Source: Streptantibioticus rubrisoli (lineage in GTDB: Bacteria; Actinomycetota; Actinomycetes; Streptomycetales; Streptomycetaceae). Taken from it: a DNA stretch of 64,000 nt. Shown one piece after another: positions 6,755-18,089 of the stretch. The position numbers and the translations under genes were made by a program. Under the pieces are notes generated by a model. It saw only the letters and a list, made by a program, of their open reading frames with translations, was not told where the DNA came from and ran no database searches. Position 1 is the first letter of the stretch, and each line of letters starts with the position of its first letter. The stretch is from contig NZ_JANFNH010000032.1 of NCBI RefSeq assembly GCF_024436055.1, positions 1 through 64,000 of the forward strand, in the 5' to 3' direction.

Positions 6755-9232
6755 TCAGCGGTGCGCCGAGGTCGGGAAGGTCAGCGTCACCGAGAAGGCG
6801 GAGCCGTTCATGGTGTGTTCCAGGGTGCCGCCCATCGCCTCCGCGAGGTCACGCGACAGCCGCAACTCCAGGCTGTCTGGTCGCGAGTCAGGGACCGTGC
6901 CCGGGGACGTGGTGTCCGCCGTGCCGTCGGTGAGCCGGACCAGCAGCCGGTCGGGCAGCACCTCGGCGGTCAGGGTGGGGGGCCGGTCCTGCGGGCTGTG
7001 CCGTAGGGCGTCCGCGCTGAGCGCGGTGAGGATGCGGGTCAGCGCGGCCGCGTCGGCGATGACGTCGGGCATCCGCGGCGGCAGCCGGAGCAGGATGGTG
7101 TGCCCGCCGGGACCCAGGTCGTCCAGGGTCGCGGCCAGCACCTCGTCCAGGTCGACCGGGCGCATGTACAGGTCCAGCGCTCCGGCGTGCAGTCGGCCCA
7201 ACCGGTCCAGGTCGGCGACGAGTTGAACGGCCCGACGCACCGCCGTGCGGGCGGAGTTGAGCCACCGGTCCCGCTCCTGGGCCGAGGTGCCGGGCTGCCG
7301 TAGCCGATCCAGCGCCGCCTCCGCCGAGTGCAGCGGGGCGCGCAGATCGCGCCCCGCGGTCAGCAGCAGCGAGGCGCGGGTGCGTTCGGCGGCGGCGAGG
7401 CTGTCCGTCTCGGCGGCGCGCCGGGCCAGTCGGCCGTGCGCGTGCGCCAGCCCCAACTGGGCCGCGCACGCGGTGAGCACCCGCTGGTCATCGGCGCTCA
7501 GCGCCCGGCCGCGGGCGGCCAGTGTGAGGTCGTCGTCGATCGGGCTCTCCACGTCCGCCTCGTAGGGCCGCTCAGGGGGGAGTTCGCCCGCGCTGGCGAT
7601 GACATACCAGTGGGGTCGCGAGCCCTGTGCCCGGTCGCGTTCCAGGAGGCTGACCGCGGCCAGGCCGAAGTACTCCCGTACCAGTTCCAGCAGGGCGGGC
7701 AGGTTCTGCCCGTGCATCATGGCGGTCGCCAGCCGGGTCAGGGCGCGCGCCTCCGTGGTCGCTCGCAGGGCCTGGTAGGTACGCCGGGCGGCGGTCCCGG
7801 CCGCGGTGCCGACGAGGACAGCGGTGGCGATGAAGACCACCAGCGCCAGGATGTCGCTGAGGTGCTCGATGTTCAGCGAGTGAAGGGGTCGGGTGAAGAA
7901 GTAGTCGGTCAGCAGCCCGGCGGCGACCGCGACGACCAGCGCCGGGTACACGCCGCCGACAAGGGCGATCACCACGATCGCCAGCATGTAGAGCACGAGG
8001 TCGCTGGCGAGGCCGAGGTGGCCGCGCAGCACTACCAGCACGGCGGTCAGCGCGGGCAGCAGCAGCGCCGCGGCGGCCATCGCCGACCAGTACCGGCGCG
8101 AGCCGATGCCGCGAATCGGGTGCGGCAACCGCAGCAGCGGGGTAGCGGCACCCGCGGCCTGCTCATGGGTGACGATGTGCACGTCGATGGGGCCCGAACC
8201 ATCGATGGTGCGCTTGCCCACGCCCGCCCGCAGCAGTGAGCGCAGCCGCCCCCGGCGGCTGGCGCCCAGCACGATCTGGGTGACGTTCTCCGCCTCCGCG
8301 AACTGCAACAGCGCCTCGACGACGTCCTCGCCCGTGGTCTGGTGGTAGCTGCCGCCCAGCGCCTCGACCAGCGTCCGCTGCTGGTCCAGCGCCGCCGGGT
8401 CGGCGTCGGCCAGACCGTCGCTGGGGACGACGTGCACGGCCAGCAGTTCGCTGCCCGGCGTTTTGGCGGTGATCCGGGCGGCGCGGCGGATCAGCGTCTC
8501 GCTCTCCGGGCCGCCCGTCAGACCGACCAGGATCCGCTCCCGGGTCTCCCAGGGCGCGGCGATCCCGTGCTCCGCTCGATACCGCTGCAACCCCTCCTCC
8601 ACCCGGTCGGCCAGCCACAGCAGTGCCAGCTCGCGCAGCGCGGTGAGGTTGCCGACCCGGAAGTAGTGGGTGAGCGCGGCCTCGATGCGGTCCGGCGGGT
8701 AGATGTCCCCGTGTGCCAACCGGCGGCGCACCACCTCGGGCGGCAGGTCCACCAACTCGATCTGGTCGGCCCGCCGGGCCACCTCGTCCGGCAGCGTCTC
8801 CTGCTGCCTGACTCCGGTGATCTGCTCGACCACGTCGTTGAGGGACTCCAGGTGTTGCACGTTCAGCGTGGTGACCACGTCGATGCCCGCCGCCAGCAGT
8901 TCCTCCACGTCCTGCCACCGCTTGGCGTTGCGCGATCCCGGCACGTTGGTGTGGGCCAGCTCGTCGACCAGGGCGACCTGCGGACGGCGGGCCAGCACCG
9001 CGTCCAGGTCCATCTCGGTGAAGTGCGAGCCCCGGTAGGCCAGGGGGCGGCGGGGTACGGTCTCCAGGCCCTCGGCCAGGACCATCGTCGGCCGTCGGCC
9101 GTGCGGTTCGAACAGTCCGATCACCACGTCGGTGCCCTGGGAGCGCAGCCGCTGGCCCTCCTTGAGCATGGCGTAGGTCTTGCCGACCCCGGGTGCGGCC
9201 CCGAGGTAGATGCGCAACCGCCCACGCGCCAT
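6755..9232 (-). CDS. kdpD: KdpD-type sensor with degenerate kinase core (pseudokinase)
   Basis: 825 residues. N-terminal KdpD domain with intact Walker A (MARGRLRIYLGAAPGVGKT), then DELAHTNVPGSRNAKRW, a USP domain (about 225-350), four membrane helices (about 380-480) and a GAF-like region. The kinase core is damaged: where KdpD has SHDLRTPL this has GRDLRAPL, with Arg628 replacing the phosphorylated His; the N-box reads LSADALRHSP without Asn, and no DxGxG box is found. Start at ATG 9232 matches the MARG start of the second KdpD; ATG 9271 is possible. No response regulator is adjacent. It is divergent from kdp operon 1 and likely regulates K+ uptake non-enzymatically or via the other KdpD. 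Confidence 0.85.
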   Translation of the reverse strand: MARGRLRIYLGAAPGVGKTYAMLKEGQRLRSQGTDVVIGLFEPHGRRPTMVLAEGLETVPRRPLAYRGSHFTEMDLDAVLARRPQVALVDELAHTNVPGSRNAKRWQDVEELLAAGIDVVTTLNVQHLESLNDVVEQITGVRQQETLPDEVARRADQIELVDLPPEVVRRRLAHGDIYPPDRIEAALTHYFRVGNLTALRELALLWLADRVEEGLQRYRAEHGIAAPWETRERILVGLTGGPESETLIRRAARITAKTPGSELLAVHVVPSDGLADADPAALDQQRTLVEALGGSYHQTTGEDVVEALLQFAEAENVTQIVLGASRRGRLRSLLRAGVGKRTIDGSGPIDVHIVTHEQAAGAATPLLRLPHPIRGIGSRRYWSAMAAAALLLPALTAVLVVLRGHLGLASDLVLYMLAIVVIALVGGVYPALVVAVAAGLLTDYFFTRPLHSLNIEHLSDILALVVFIATAVLVGTAAGTAARRTYQALRATTEARALTRLATAMMHGQNLPALLELVREYFGLAAVSLLERDRAQGSRPHWYVIASAGELPPERPYEADVESPIDDDLTLAARGRALSADDQRVLTACAAQLGLAHAHGRLARRAAETDSLAAAERTRASLLLTAGRDLRAPLHSAEAALDRLRQPGTSAQERDRWLNSARTAVRRAVQLVADLDRLGRLHAGALDLYMRPVDLDEVLAATLDDLGPGGHTILLRLPPRMPDVIADAAALTRILTALSADALRHSPQDRPPTLTAEVLPDRLLVRLTDGTADTTSPGTVPDSRPDSLELRLSRDLAEAMGGTLEHTMNGSAFSVTLTFPTSAHR

Positions 9233-9590
9233 TGGCGTCGCTCCCGCCGACTCGTCACGCCCCACTCCCATGGTGCCCCGAGGCCGCTACGAGGCGGTGT
9301 TCGAGCCATGCCGCGTGTCCGTAAGCCACAGGATCGCCTCAGCCGTCGAACAGCGTGGTCAGTCTCCTTTCGTCGGCCCGGACCACTCATTTGGCCGCGG
9401 CGTGTCAAACGCTCATCCATGCGCTGCTCGATAACGTCAGAACTCCGCTGACGGGGGTCGTCGGCGGGGACTGGTAGCCCTTGTCCGCGAGGGCCGGTTT
9501 GAGTCGGCACCGCCCTCGGCTTGAGCGCCCCACGTCTTCACGCCGCGGCCGAGCGGTCCCTTCCGTCGTCTGCTCCGCGGGGTGTCGCGC
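9233..9590. other. Divergent promoter region of kdpD and kdp operon 1
   Basis: About 360 bp with no gene seen. It must carry promoters for kdpD (left) and the kdp operon (right). A small dyad CGTCAG/CTGACG (9435-9453) is a weak regulator-site candidate. Confidence 0.4.
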
Positions 9591-9674
9591 ATGTCGGACC
9601 TTGTCTACGTCGCCCTCACCATCGTGGTCTTCGCCCTCATCGGGCTGGCCGCCAAGGGAGTGCGGCGACTGTGA
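9591..9674 (+). CDS. 27-aa membrane peptide preceding kdpF (operon 1)
   Basis: Starts MSDLVYVALTIVVFALIG and ends AAKGVRRL: one membrane helix and a basic C-terminus. Its stop TGA lies inside the GTGAG that starts kdpF, giving a 4-nt overlap. Operon 2 has an equivalent peptide in exactly the same overlap (32347-32430), sharing M-DL, FAL, AKGV and the final Leu. Two independent copies with the same length and junction argue that it is a real, unnamed Kdp accessory peptide. The ribosome site here (GCGGGG) is weak. Confidence 0.65.
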   Translation: MSDLVYVALTIVVFALIGLAAKGVRRL

Positions 9675-9760
9675 GCGTCGAGAACATCGTGGGGCTGGTC
9701 GTCGCCATCGGCCTGGTCCTCTATCTGGTGCTCTGCCTGATCTTCCCCGAGAAGTTCTAG
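9671..9760 (+). CDS. kdpF: KdpF, small subunit of the K+-transporting ATPase (operon 1)
   Basis: 29 residues: [20 protein letters not shown] followed by [10 protein letters not shown] single helix ending in the FPE[KR]F motif typical of KdpF, which stabilises the KdpABC complex in the membrane. GTG start at 9671, overlapping the stop of the preceding 27-aa peptide. kdpA follows after 28 bp. Confidence 0.9.
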   Translation: MSVENIVGLVVAIGLVLYLVLCLIFPEKF

Positions 9761-9788
9761 CCGGCTCCCGCAACCGGAGATGTTCCCC

Positions 9789-11452
9789 ATGAACGAAACT
9801 CTGGCGGGCTGGCTGCAGATCCTCGCCCTGGTGGGCGCGCTGGCCCTGTCCTTCCGGCCGCTGGGCGACTACCTGGCCCATGTCCTTACCTGCCCGCGGC
9901 ACTGGCGGGTGGAGCGGCTGGTCTACCGGGTCGGTGGTGTGCGGGGGGACGCCGACCAGCCCTGGCCCGCCTATCTACGCGGCCTACTGGCGTTCTCCGC
10001 GGTGTCGGTGCTGTTCCTGTACGCCTTCCAGCGGTTGCAGAACCATCTGCTGCTCTCGGTCGGCACGAAGCCGGTGGCCCCGGACCTCGCCTTCAACACG
10101 GCGGCGTCGTTCGTCACCAACACCAACTGGCAGAGCTACTCCGGCGAGTCGGCCATGGGCCATCTGGTACAGATGGCGGGTCTGGCGGTACAGAACTTCG
10201 TCTCCGCCGCCGTGGGCATCGCCGTGGTGGCCGCCCTGATTCGCGGCTTCACCCGGAAGAAGACCGACCGGGTCGGCAACTTCTGGGTGGACCTCACCAG
10301 GATCGTGCTGCGGGTGCTGCTGCCGATCTCCTTCGTGATGGCGATCGTGCTGGTCGCCGGTGGCACGATCCAGAACTTCCACGGCATCCAGTCGATCACG
10401 ACGATCGCGGGCGACCACCAGAGCATCACCGGCGGACCGGTCGCCTCACAGGAGGCCATCAAGGAACTGGGCACCAACGGCGGCGGCTTCTACAACGCCA
10501 ACTCCACGCACCCCTTCGAGAACCCCAACCCGTTCACCAACTGGCTGGAGATCTACCTGCTGTTGGTGATCGGATTCTCACTACCGCGCACCTTCGGAAG
10601 GATGGTCGGCGACAACCGTCAGGGCTACGCGATCGTCGCCGTGATGGGGCTTGTCTGGGCGGCCTCGGTGGCGATCGTCACTGCCAACGAACTGCACAGC
10701 GTGAGCAGTTCGGCCGGGCACGCGGCGGGCGGAATGATGGAGGGCAAGGAGCAGCGGTTCGGCATCTGGGCCTCCGCGCTGTTCGCCGTGTCCACCACGC
10801 TCACCTCCTGCGGTGCGGTCAACTCCTTCCACGACTCGTACACGCCGGGCGGCGGCGGGATGACCATCTTCAACATGATGCTGGGCGAGATCGCACCCGG
10901 CGGCACCGGCTCCGGGCTCTACGGCATCCTGATCCTTGCCATCGTCACCGTCTTCGTCGCCGGGCTGATGGTGGGCCGCACCCCCGAGTACCTGGGTAAG
11001 AAGCTCGGCGCGCGGGAGATGAAGTTCGCCTCGCTGTACATCCTCACCACTCCGGGGCTGGTGCTGGTGGGGGCAGGCCTCGCGATGGCGCTGCCGGGAG
11101 AGCGGGCCGCGATGCTCAACTCGGGCCAGCACGGCTTCTCCGAGGTGCTGTACGCGTTCACCTCGGCCGCCAACAACAACGGTTCGGCGTTCGCGGGGCT
11201 TTCTGCCAACACCGCCTGGTACAACACCGCACTCGGCCTGGTGATGATCCTGGGCCGCTTCCTGCCCATGGTCTTCGTCCTCGCACTGTCCGGATCGCTC
11301 GCCCGGCAGCAGCCGGTGCCGGTCACCGCGGGCACCCTGCCCACCCACCGGCCGCAGTTCGTCGGCCTGCTCACGGGCGTGCTCCTCATCGTCGTCGGCC
11401 TCACCTACTTCCCCGCCCTCGCACTCGGGCCACTCGCGGAAGGGTTGCGCTG

Positions 11453-11453
<1 letters not shown>
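9789..11453 (+). CDS. kdpA: KdpA, K+-binding and translocating subunit (operon 1)
   Basis: 554 residues, about 10 membrane helices. The four selectivity-filter-like regions are present: [46 protein letters not shown] and [13 protein letters not shown]. KdpA takes K+ from outside and passes it to KdpB through an intramembrane tunnel. ATG 9789 is preferred over ATG 9780 because GGAG lies 10 nt before the former and abuts the latter. The stop overlaps the kdpB start by one base (TGATG). Confidence 0.95.
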
Positions 11454-13579
<2,126 letters not shown>

Positions 13580-13597
13580 CCAAGGAAGGCGATTCCC

Positions 13598-14233
13598 TTG
13601 GCTGGCTCCCTCACCCGGCTGCTCCGCCACCACCTGGCGGCGCTGCGGATGCTGCTGGTGTTCACGGTCATCACAGGCATCGCCTATCCCCTGGTGGTGA
13701 CCGGAATCGCCCAGGCCGTCTTCCCACACCAGGCCAACGGGTCGTTGGTCAAGGACGGCGGAGGGCCGGTCGCCTCCTCGCTCATCGGCCAGAGGTTCAA
13801 CCTGCCGTCCCAGAAGGGCCAGCCCTCCGGCTCTCCCGACCCGAAGTGGTTCCAGCCCCGTCCCTCCGCGGCCGGCCCCGCGGGCTACGATCCGAAAAGC
13901 TCCGGCGCCTCCAACCTCGGCCCCAACAACGCTGGACTGGTCAAGGCCGTCAGGGACCGGCGGACCGCGGTCGCCGCCTTCGACCGCGTGCCGCCGAGCA
14001 GCGTCCCACCCGACGCGCTCACCGCCTCCGGCTCCGGCCTCGACCCGGACATCTCACCCGCGTACGCCTACGAGCAGGTCAACCGGGTGGCCAAGGCCCG
14101 CAGCCTGGACCCGGCAGCGGTACGGAAGCTGGTCGCCGAGCACGTCCAAGGCCGCACCCTCGGGTTCCTGGGTCAAGGACGCGTCAATGTCATCGTGCTC
14201 AACCACGATCTCGCCGCACTGAAGCGACGATGA
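13598..14233 (+). CDS. kdpC: KdpC, accessory subunit (operon 1)
   Basis: 211 residues. One N-terminal membrane helix (LLVFTVITGIAYPLVVTGIA) then a periplasmic-type domain with the family motifs FNLP, DPKWFQPRPSA, SGASNLGPNN, ASGSGLDPDISPAYA and LGFLGQ. It starts at TTG 13598 with AGGAAGG 8 nt upstream; ATG 13649 would delete most of the anchor. It is the last gene of operon 1, followed by a hairpin. Confidence 0.93.
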   Translation: MAGSLTRLLRHHLAALRMLLVFTVITGIAYPLVVTGIAQAVFPHQANGSLVKDGGGPVASSLIGQRFNLPSQKGQPSGSPDPKWFQPRPSAAGPAGYDPKSSGASNLGPNNAGLVKAVRDRRTAVAAFDRVPPSSVPPDALTASGSGLDPDISPAYAYEQVNRVAKARSLDPAAVRKLVAEHVQGRTLGFLGQGRVNVIVLNHDLAALKRR

Positions 14234-14255
14234 GACTGAACCCGATCCCACACCG

Positions 14256-14290
14256 CGCCGCCCGGGTGAGCTCCCCCTCACCGGGCGGCG
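14256..14290 (+). terminator. Imperfect hairpin after kdpC (operon 1)
   Basis: CGCCGCCCGGGTGA (14256-14269) pairs with TCACCGGGCGGCG (14278-14290) with one bulged base and an 8-nt loop. It lies between convergent kdp operon 1 and the methyltransferase gene. Confidence 0.55.
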
Positions 14291-14432
14291 TGCGGACCCG
14301 CCAGGGAGCGGAGCAGCGGCCACAAACGCGCCTGGCGCGCCATCAGAAAGGGCGTCAGGAGCGCCACTTCAGCGTCAAGGCACCGCCCATACCGCCCACC
14401 CCAGCCATAATGCGCCCGCGCAAAACCGCAGG

Positions 14433-15791
14433 TCACGAGCCCTTAGCGACAGGCTCCAAAATCGCCACGCACTCCACATGATGCGTCATCGGAAACAGGT
14501 CGAACGCCCGTAGGGACACCGGGCGGTAGCCCTCGGTCGCGAAGTAGGACAGGTCGCGGGCGAGGGCCGCGGGGTCGCAGGCGACGTAGGCGATGCGGCG
14601 GGGGGCCAGCGAGGCGAGGTGGCGGACGGTGGGCTTGCCTGCGCCTACCCGGGGCGGGTCGAGGACGACGAGGTCGGTCTCGGTGATGCCGGTGCGGGGC
14701 AGGACCTGTTCGACCTTGCCGTGTTCGATGCGTACCCGGTCCAGGTCGGCGAGGTTGTGGCGGGCGTCCTCCACCGCGCGCTTGTTGGACTCGATGGCGA
14801 GCACCGCACCGCGGTCGCCGAGGCGTTCGCGCAGCGCGCCCGCGAACAGGCCGACGCCGCAGTACAGGTCGAGCGCGGTCTCCCCCTTGCGCGGCTTCAG
14901 TGCGTCCAGTACCGCGCCCACCAGGATGTCCGCGGCCTGCGGGTGGACCTGCCAGAAGCCGCCGGAGCCGACCCGCCAGGTGCGGCCGATCGCCCGCTCG
15001 CGGACGAAGCCGCGGCCGTGCACCCGGTGCACCCCGCCCTGCTCGTCCACCCGCATCACGGAGACCGGGCGGTCGAGTTCCACGATGGGCAGCCGACCGC
15101 CGGGGGCCGGGGTGACGATCACCTGGCGGTCCGAGGAGCCGGTCGCCGCGATGGCCTCGACGGCGGAGACCCCGGTCCAGTCGCGGGACTCGATGCCGAG
15201 TTCGGTGACGCCCGGGGCGGCGATCAGACAGCGGTCGATCGGCTCGACCTCGTGCGAGCGGTGCCGCCGCAGTCCGGCCCGGCCCTCGGCGTCCACCGCG
15301 TACTGCACCCGGGTGCGCCACGCCGGGACCTGGCCCTTGGCCACCTTGTCGCCGGGGGCGGGCTCGACGGTGCCGTCCCAGCCCGCCTCCTCGGGGGTGA
15401 GCCCGGCGAGCCGCGACAACTGCTCGGTGATGACGGCGACCTTCAGCCGCCGTTGCGCGCCGGGCGCCACGTGCTGCCAGTCGCAGCCGCCGCACCTGCC
15501 GGGGCCGGAGAACGGGCAGGGCGCCGCCACCCGGTCGTTGGCGGCGTGCAGCACCTCGACCGCGTCGGCCCGCAGGAACCGCGACTCCTCGCCGCCCTCG
15601 GTGACCTCGGCGATCACCCGCTCACCGGGAAGCGCGTGCCGTACGAACAGCACCCGGCCCTCGTGGCGGGCGATGCAGTGCCCGCCGTGCGCGACCGGGC
15701 CGACCTCGACCTCGTACCGCTCGCCCACCAGCGAGCCGCCGCCCGCGGTGTCCTGGTCCTGCGTACGGTTGGTACGGGTGCGGTTCTTCAC
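14433..15791 (-). CDS. TRAM-domain class I SAM-dependent RNA methyltransferase (TrmA/RlmD-like)
   Basis: 452 residues. An N-terminal TRAM-like RNA-binding domain (EVEVGPVAHGGHCIARHEGR) is followed by cysteines of an Fe-S site (CPFSGPGRCGGCDWQH), the SAM motif LDLYCGVGLFAGAL, VVLDPPRVGAG, and the catalytic cysteine in RIAYVACDPAALARDL. The family makes 5-methyluridine in tRNA or 23S rRNA; the exact target is not decidable here. GTG 15791 is chosen because AGGAG lies 9 nt before it; GTG 15812 is an alternative. It is next to the KimA gene, an order I recall from M. tuberculosis Rv2689c/Rv2690c. Confidence 0.9.
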   Translation of the reverse strand: MKNRTRTNRTQDQDTAGGGSLVGERYEVEVGPVAHGGHCIARHEGRVLFVRHALPGERVIAEVTEGGEESRFLRADAVEVLHAANDRVAAPCPFSGPGRCGGCDWQHVAPGAQRRLKVAVITEQLSRLAGLTPEEAGWDGTVEPAPGDKVAKGQVPAWRTRVQYAVDAEGRAGLRRHRSHEVEPIDRCLIAAPGVTELGIESRDWTGVSAVEAIAATGSSDRQVIVTPAPGGRLPIVELDRPVSVMRVDEQGGVHRVHGRGFVRERAIGRTWRVGSGGFWQVHPQAADILVGAVLDALKPRKGETALDLYCGVGLFAGALRERLGDRGAVLAIESNKRAVEDARHNLADLDRVRIEHGKVEQVLPRTGITETDLVVLDPPRVGAGKPTVRHLASLAPRRIAYVACDPAALARDLSYFATEGYRPVSLRAFDLFPMTHHVECVAILEPVAKGS

Positions 15792-15848
15792 GGTGCGGGG
15801 GCTCCTGAGCACGGTCCATGCCTGCCGTTGAGGCGACAGCCCCTCAGT

Positions 15849-17909
15849 CTACGTCCCGCTGCGCTCGCCGCTGACCGGCCGCTGCTCGTCTGGCCTGCGG
15901 GGGGCGGTCAGCTGGCCGCGGCGCACCGAACCGGGGGCGCTCCAGCCGCGCGAGGGGTTCTTCGCCCGGACGCTGGAGTCGAGCTGCCACGGTACGGAGG
16001 TGACCATCACGCCGGGGGTGAACAGCAGCCGTCCCTTGAGCCGCAGCGCGCTCTGGTTGTGCAGCAGGTGCTCGTACCAGCGGCCGACGACGTACTCGGG
16101 GATGTAGACGCTCACCACGTCGCACGGGCTGTCGCGGCGCACGTCGCGCACGTACTCCACGATCGGCCGCGTTATCTCGCGGTACGGCGAGTCGAGGACC
16201 TTCAGCGGTACGTCGAGGCCGCGCCGCTCCCACTCCCGCTGGAGGGCTTCGGTCTCGGCGGGGTCGACGTTGATGCTGAGCGCTTCGAGGGTGTCGCAGC
16301 GGAACAGCCTGGCGTAGGACAAGGCGCGCAGCGTCGGCTTGTGCAGCTTGGAGACCAGGATGATGGAGTGCACCCGGGACGGCGCCTGGTCGTCGTCCGG
16401 CTCCTCGGCGGCCGACAGTTCCTCGGCCACGCTGTCGTAGTGCCGCCGGATGCCGGTCATGAGCAGGTAGAACATGGCCATGCCGACCGCCGCGACCCAG
16501 GCGCCGTGGGTGAACTTGGTGAGCAGCACGATGGCCAGGACCAGGGCGGTCAGGCACGCGCCGAAGGCGTTGATCGCCCGGGAGCGGATCATCCGGCGGC
16601 GCTTCGCCGGGTCGGTCTCGGTGGCCAGATGGCGGTTCCAGTGCCGGACCATGCCGGTCTGGCTGAGGGTGAACGAGACGAAGACGCCGACGATGTAGAG
16701 CTGGAGCAGCCGGGTGGAGTCGGCGCCGTACAGGTAGACCAGCAGCCCGGCGAACAGGGCCAGTGCCACGATGCCGTTGCTGAACGCCAGCCGGTCGCCG
16801 CGGGTGTGCAACTGGCGCGGCAGATAGCGGTCCTGGGCGAGGATCGAGCCGAGCACGGGGAAGCCGTTGTACGCGGTGTTGGCGGCGAGGAACAGCACCA
16901 GCGCGGTGACCGCGGACAGGAAGACGAACGGGATCGAGCCGTCGCCGAACACTGCCGCGGCGACCTGGGTGATCACCGGGTTCTGGGTGAAGCCGGAACC
17001 GACCGGGTGTCCGTCGCGCAGCAGGTCGGTGGCCGGGTTCTCCGCCATCCGCACATGGGTGGTGAGCGCCAGGGTGATGATGCCGACGAACATCACCACC
17101 GCCAGGCCGCCCATCAGCGCCAGTGTCGTGGCGGCGTTGCGGCTCTTGGGCTTGCGGAAGGCGGGTACGCCGTTGCTGATCGCCTCGACGCCGGTGAGCG
17201 CGGCGCAGCCGGAGGAGAAGGCGCGCAGCATCAGGAAGACCATCGCGAACCCGGCGATGCCCTTGGTCTCGGCGTGGATGGTGAGGTCGGCGGTGGGCGC
17301 CTTCATGTGCGCGCCGAGGAGCAGCGCCCGTACCGCGCCCCAGATGATCATGAGGCAGACGCCGCCGACGAAGGCGTAGGTCGGGATGGCGAACACCGTG
17401 CCGGACTCGCGGACCCCGCGCAGGTTCATCAGGGTCAGCAGGGCGATCACCGCGAGCGCGCAGAGCACCTTGTGCTCTATGACGAACGGTACGGCGGAGC
17501 CCAGGTTCTCGATGCCCGAGGAGATCGAGACGGCCACCGTCATCACGTAGTCGACCAGCAGTGCGCTGGCGACGGTGAGCCCGGCGCGCTGGCCCAGGTT
17601 GGTGGTGGCCACCTCGTAGTCACCGCCGCCGCTGGGGTAGGCGTGCACGTTCTGCCGGTAGGAGGCGACGACCGTGAACATCAGCACCACGATGGCCGCG
17701 GTGATCCACGGGCTGAGGTGGTAAGCCGACAGGCCCGCCATGGACAGGACGATCAGCACCTCACCGGGCGCGTAGGCCACGGAGGACAGCGGGTCGGAGG
17801 CGAAGACCGGCAGGGCGATGCGCTTGGGGAGCAGTGTCTCGCCCAGTCGGTCGCTGCGCAGCGCCCGGCCGATCAGGATCCGTTTCGGCAGGTCGGTCAG
17901 ATTGGACAC
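15849..17909 (-). CDS. kimA: KimA-type K+ importer (APC superfamily), copy 1
   Basis: 686 residues. About 12 membrane helices up to residue 460, then a cytosolic domain. The N-terminus (LIGRALRSDRLGETLLPKRI, DPLSSVAYAPGEVLIVLS, SYRQNVHAYPSGGGDYEVA, LLVDYVMTVAVSISSGIENL) closely follows Bacillus subtilis KimA (YdaO), a high-affinity K+/H+ symporter regulated by c-di-AMP. It is often annotated as an amino acid permease. Divergent from the RCK genes ceoB/ceoC, which fits potassium transport. The GTG start has no Shine-Dalgarno; a -10-like box 6 nt upstream suggests a leaderless mRNA. The C-terminus is Ser/Arg-rich and variable. Confidence 0.8.
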   Translation of the reverse strand: MSNLTDLPKRILIGRALRSDRLGETLLPKRIALPVFASDPLSSVAYAPGEVLIVLSMAGLSAYHLSPWITAAIVVLMFTVVASYRQNVHAYPSGGGDYEVATTNLGQRAGLTVASALLVDYVMTVAVSISSGIENLGSAVPFVIEHKVLCALAVIALLTLMNLRGVRESGTVFAIPTYAFVGGVCLMIIWGAVRALLLGAHMKAPTADLTIHAETKGIAGFAMVFLMLRAFSSGCAALTGVEAISNGVPAFRKPKSRNAATTLALMGGLAVVMFVGIITLALTTHVRMAENPATDLLRDGHPVGSGFTQNPVITQVAAAVFGDGSIPFVFLSAVTALVLFLAANTAYNGFPVLGSILAQDRYLPRQLHTRGDRLAFSNGIVALALFAGLLVYLYGADSTRLLQLYIVGVFVSFTLSQTGMVRHWNRHLATETDPAKRRRMIRSRAINAFGACLTALVLAIVLLTKFTHGAWVAAVGMAMFYLLMTGIRRHYDSVAEELSAAEEPDDDQAPSRVHSIILVSKLHKPTLRALSYARLFRCDTLEALSINVDPAETEALQREWERRGLDVPLKVLDSPYREITRPIVEYVRDVRRDSPCDVVSVYIPEYVVGRWYEHLLHNQSALRLKGRLLFTPGVMVTSVPWQLDSSVRAKNPSRGWSAPGSVRRGQLTAPRRPDEQRPVSGERSGT

Positions 17910-17946
17910 CCCAGGATGTTAAAGGTTCGTCAAGATTGCTCGACAA
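17909..17946 (-). promoter_or_regulatory. Candidate leaderless promoter of kimA copy 1
   Basis: On the minus strand TAACAT (17921-17916) ends 6 nt before the GTG at 17909, with TTGTCG (17946-17941) 19 nt further upstream as a -35 candidate. No Shine-Dalgarno fits between, so transcription would start at or next to the start codon. Confidence 0.35.
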
Positions 17947-18089
17947 CCGCCGTCCCCGTGTGCCGAGCAGGAACGCTTCCGAGCCGTGGGTGGCCTCCCC
18001 GCGGGGACCGTCCGTGTGTAGCTTTGGCCCCGGTCTGAGACGCTGGGACGGTCTCGGACGAGATGAACACAGCCGGAAGGACAGGCGGC

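Noticed and set aside
14619-18038. An 1139-codon plus-strand frame over the methyltransferase and KimA genes
   Set aside because: Antisense shadow: low-complexity Asp/Gly/Arg/His composition and no ribosome site; both minus-strand genes have strong family motifs.
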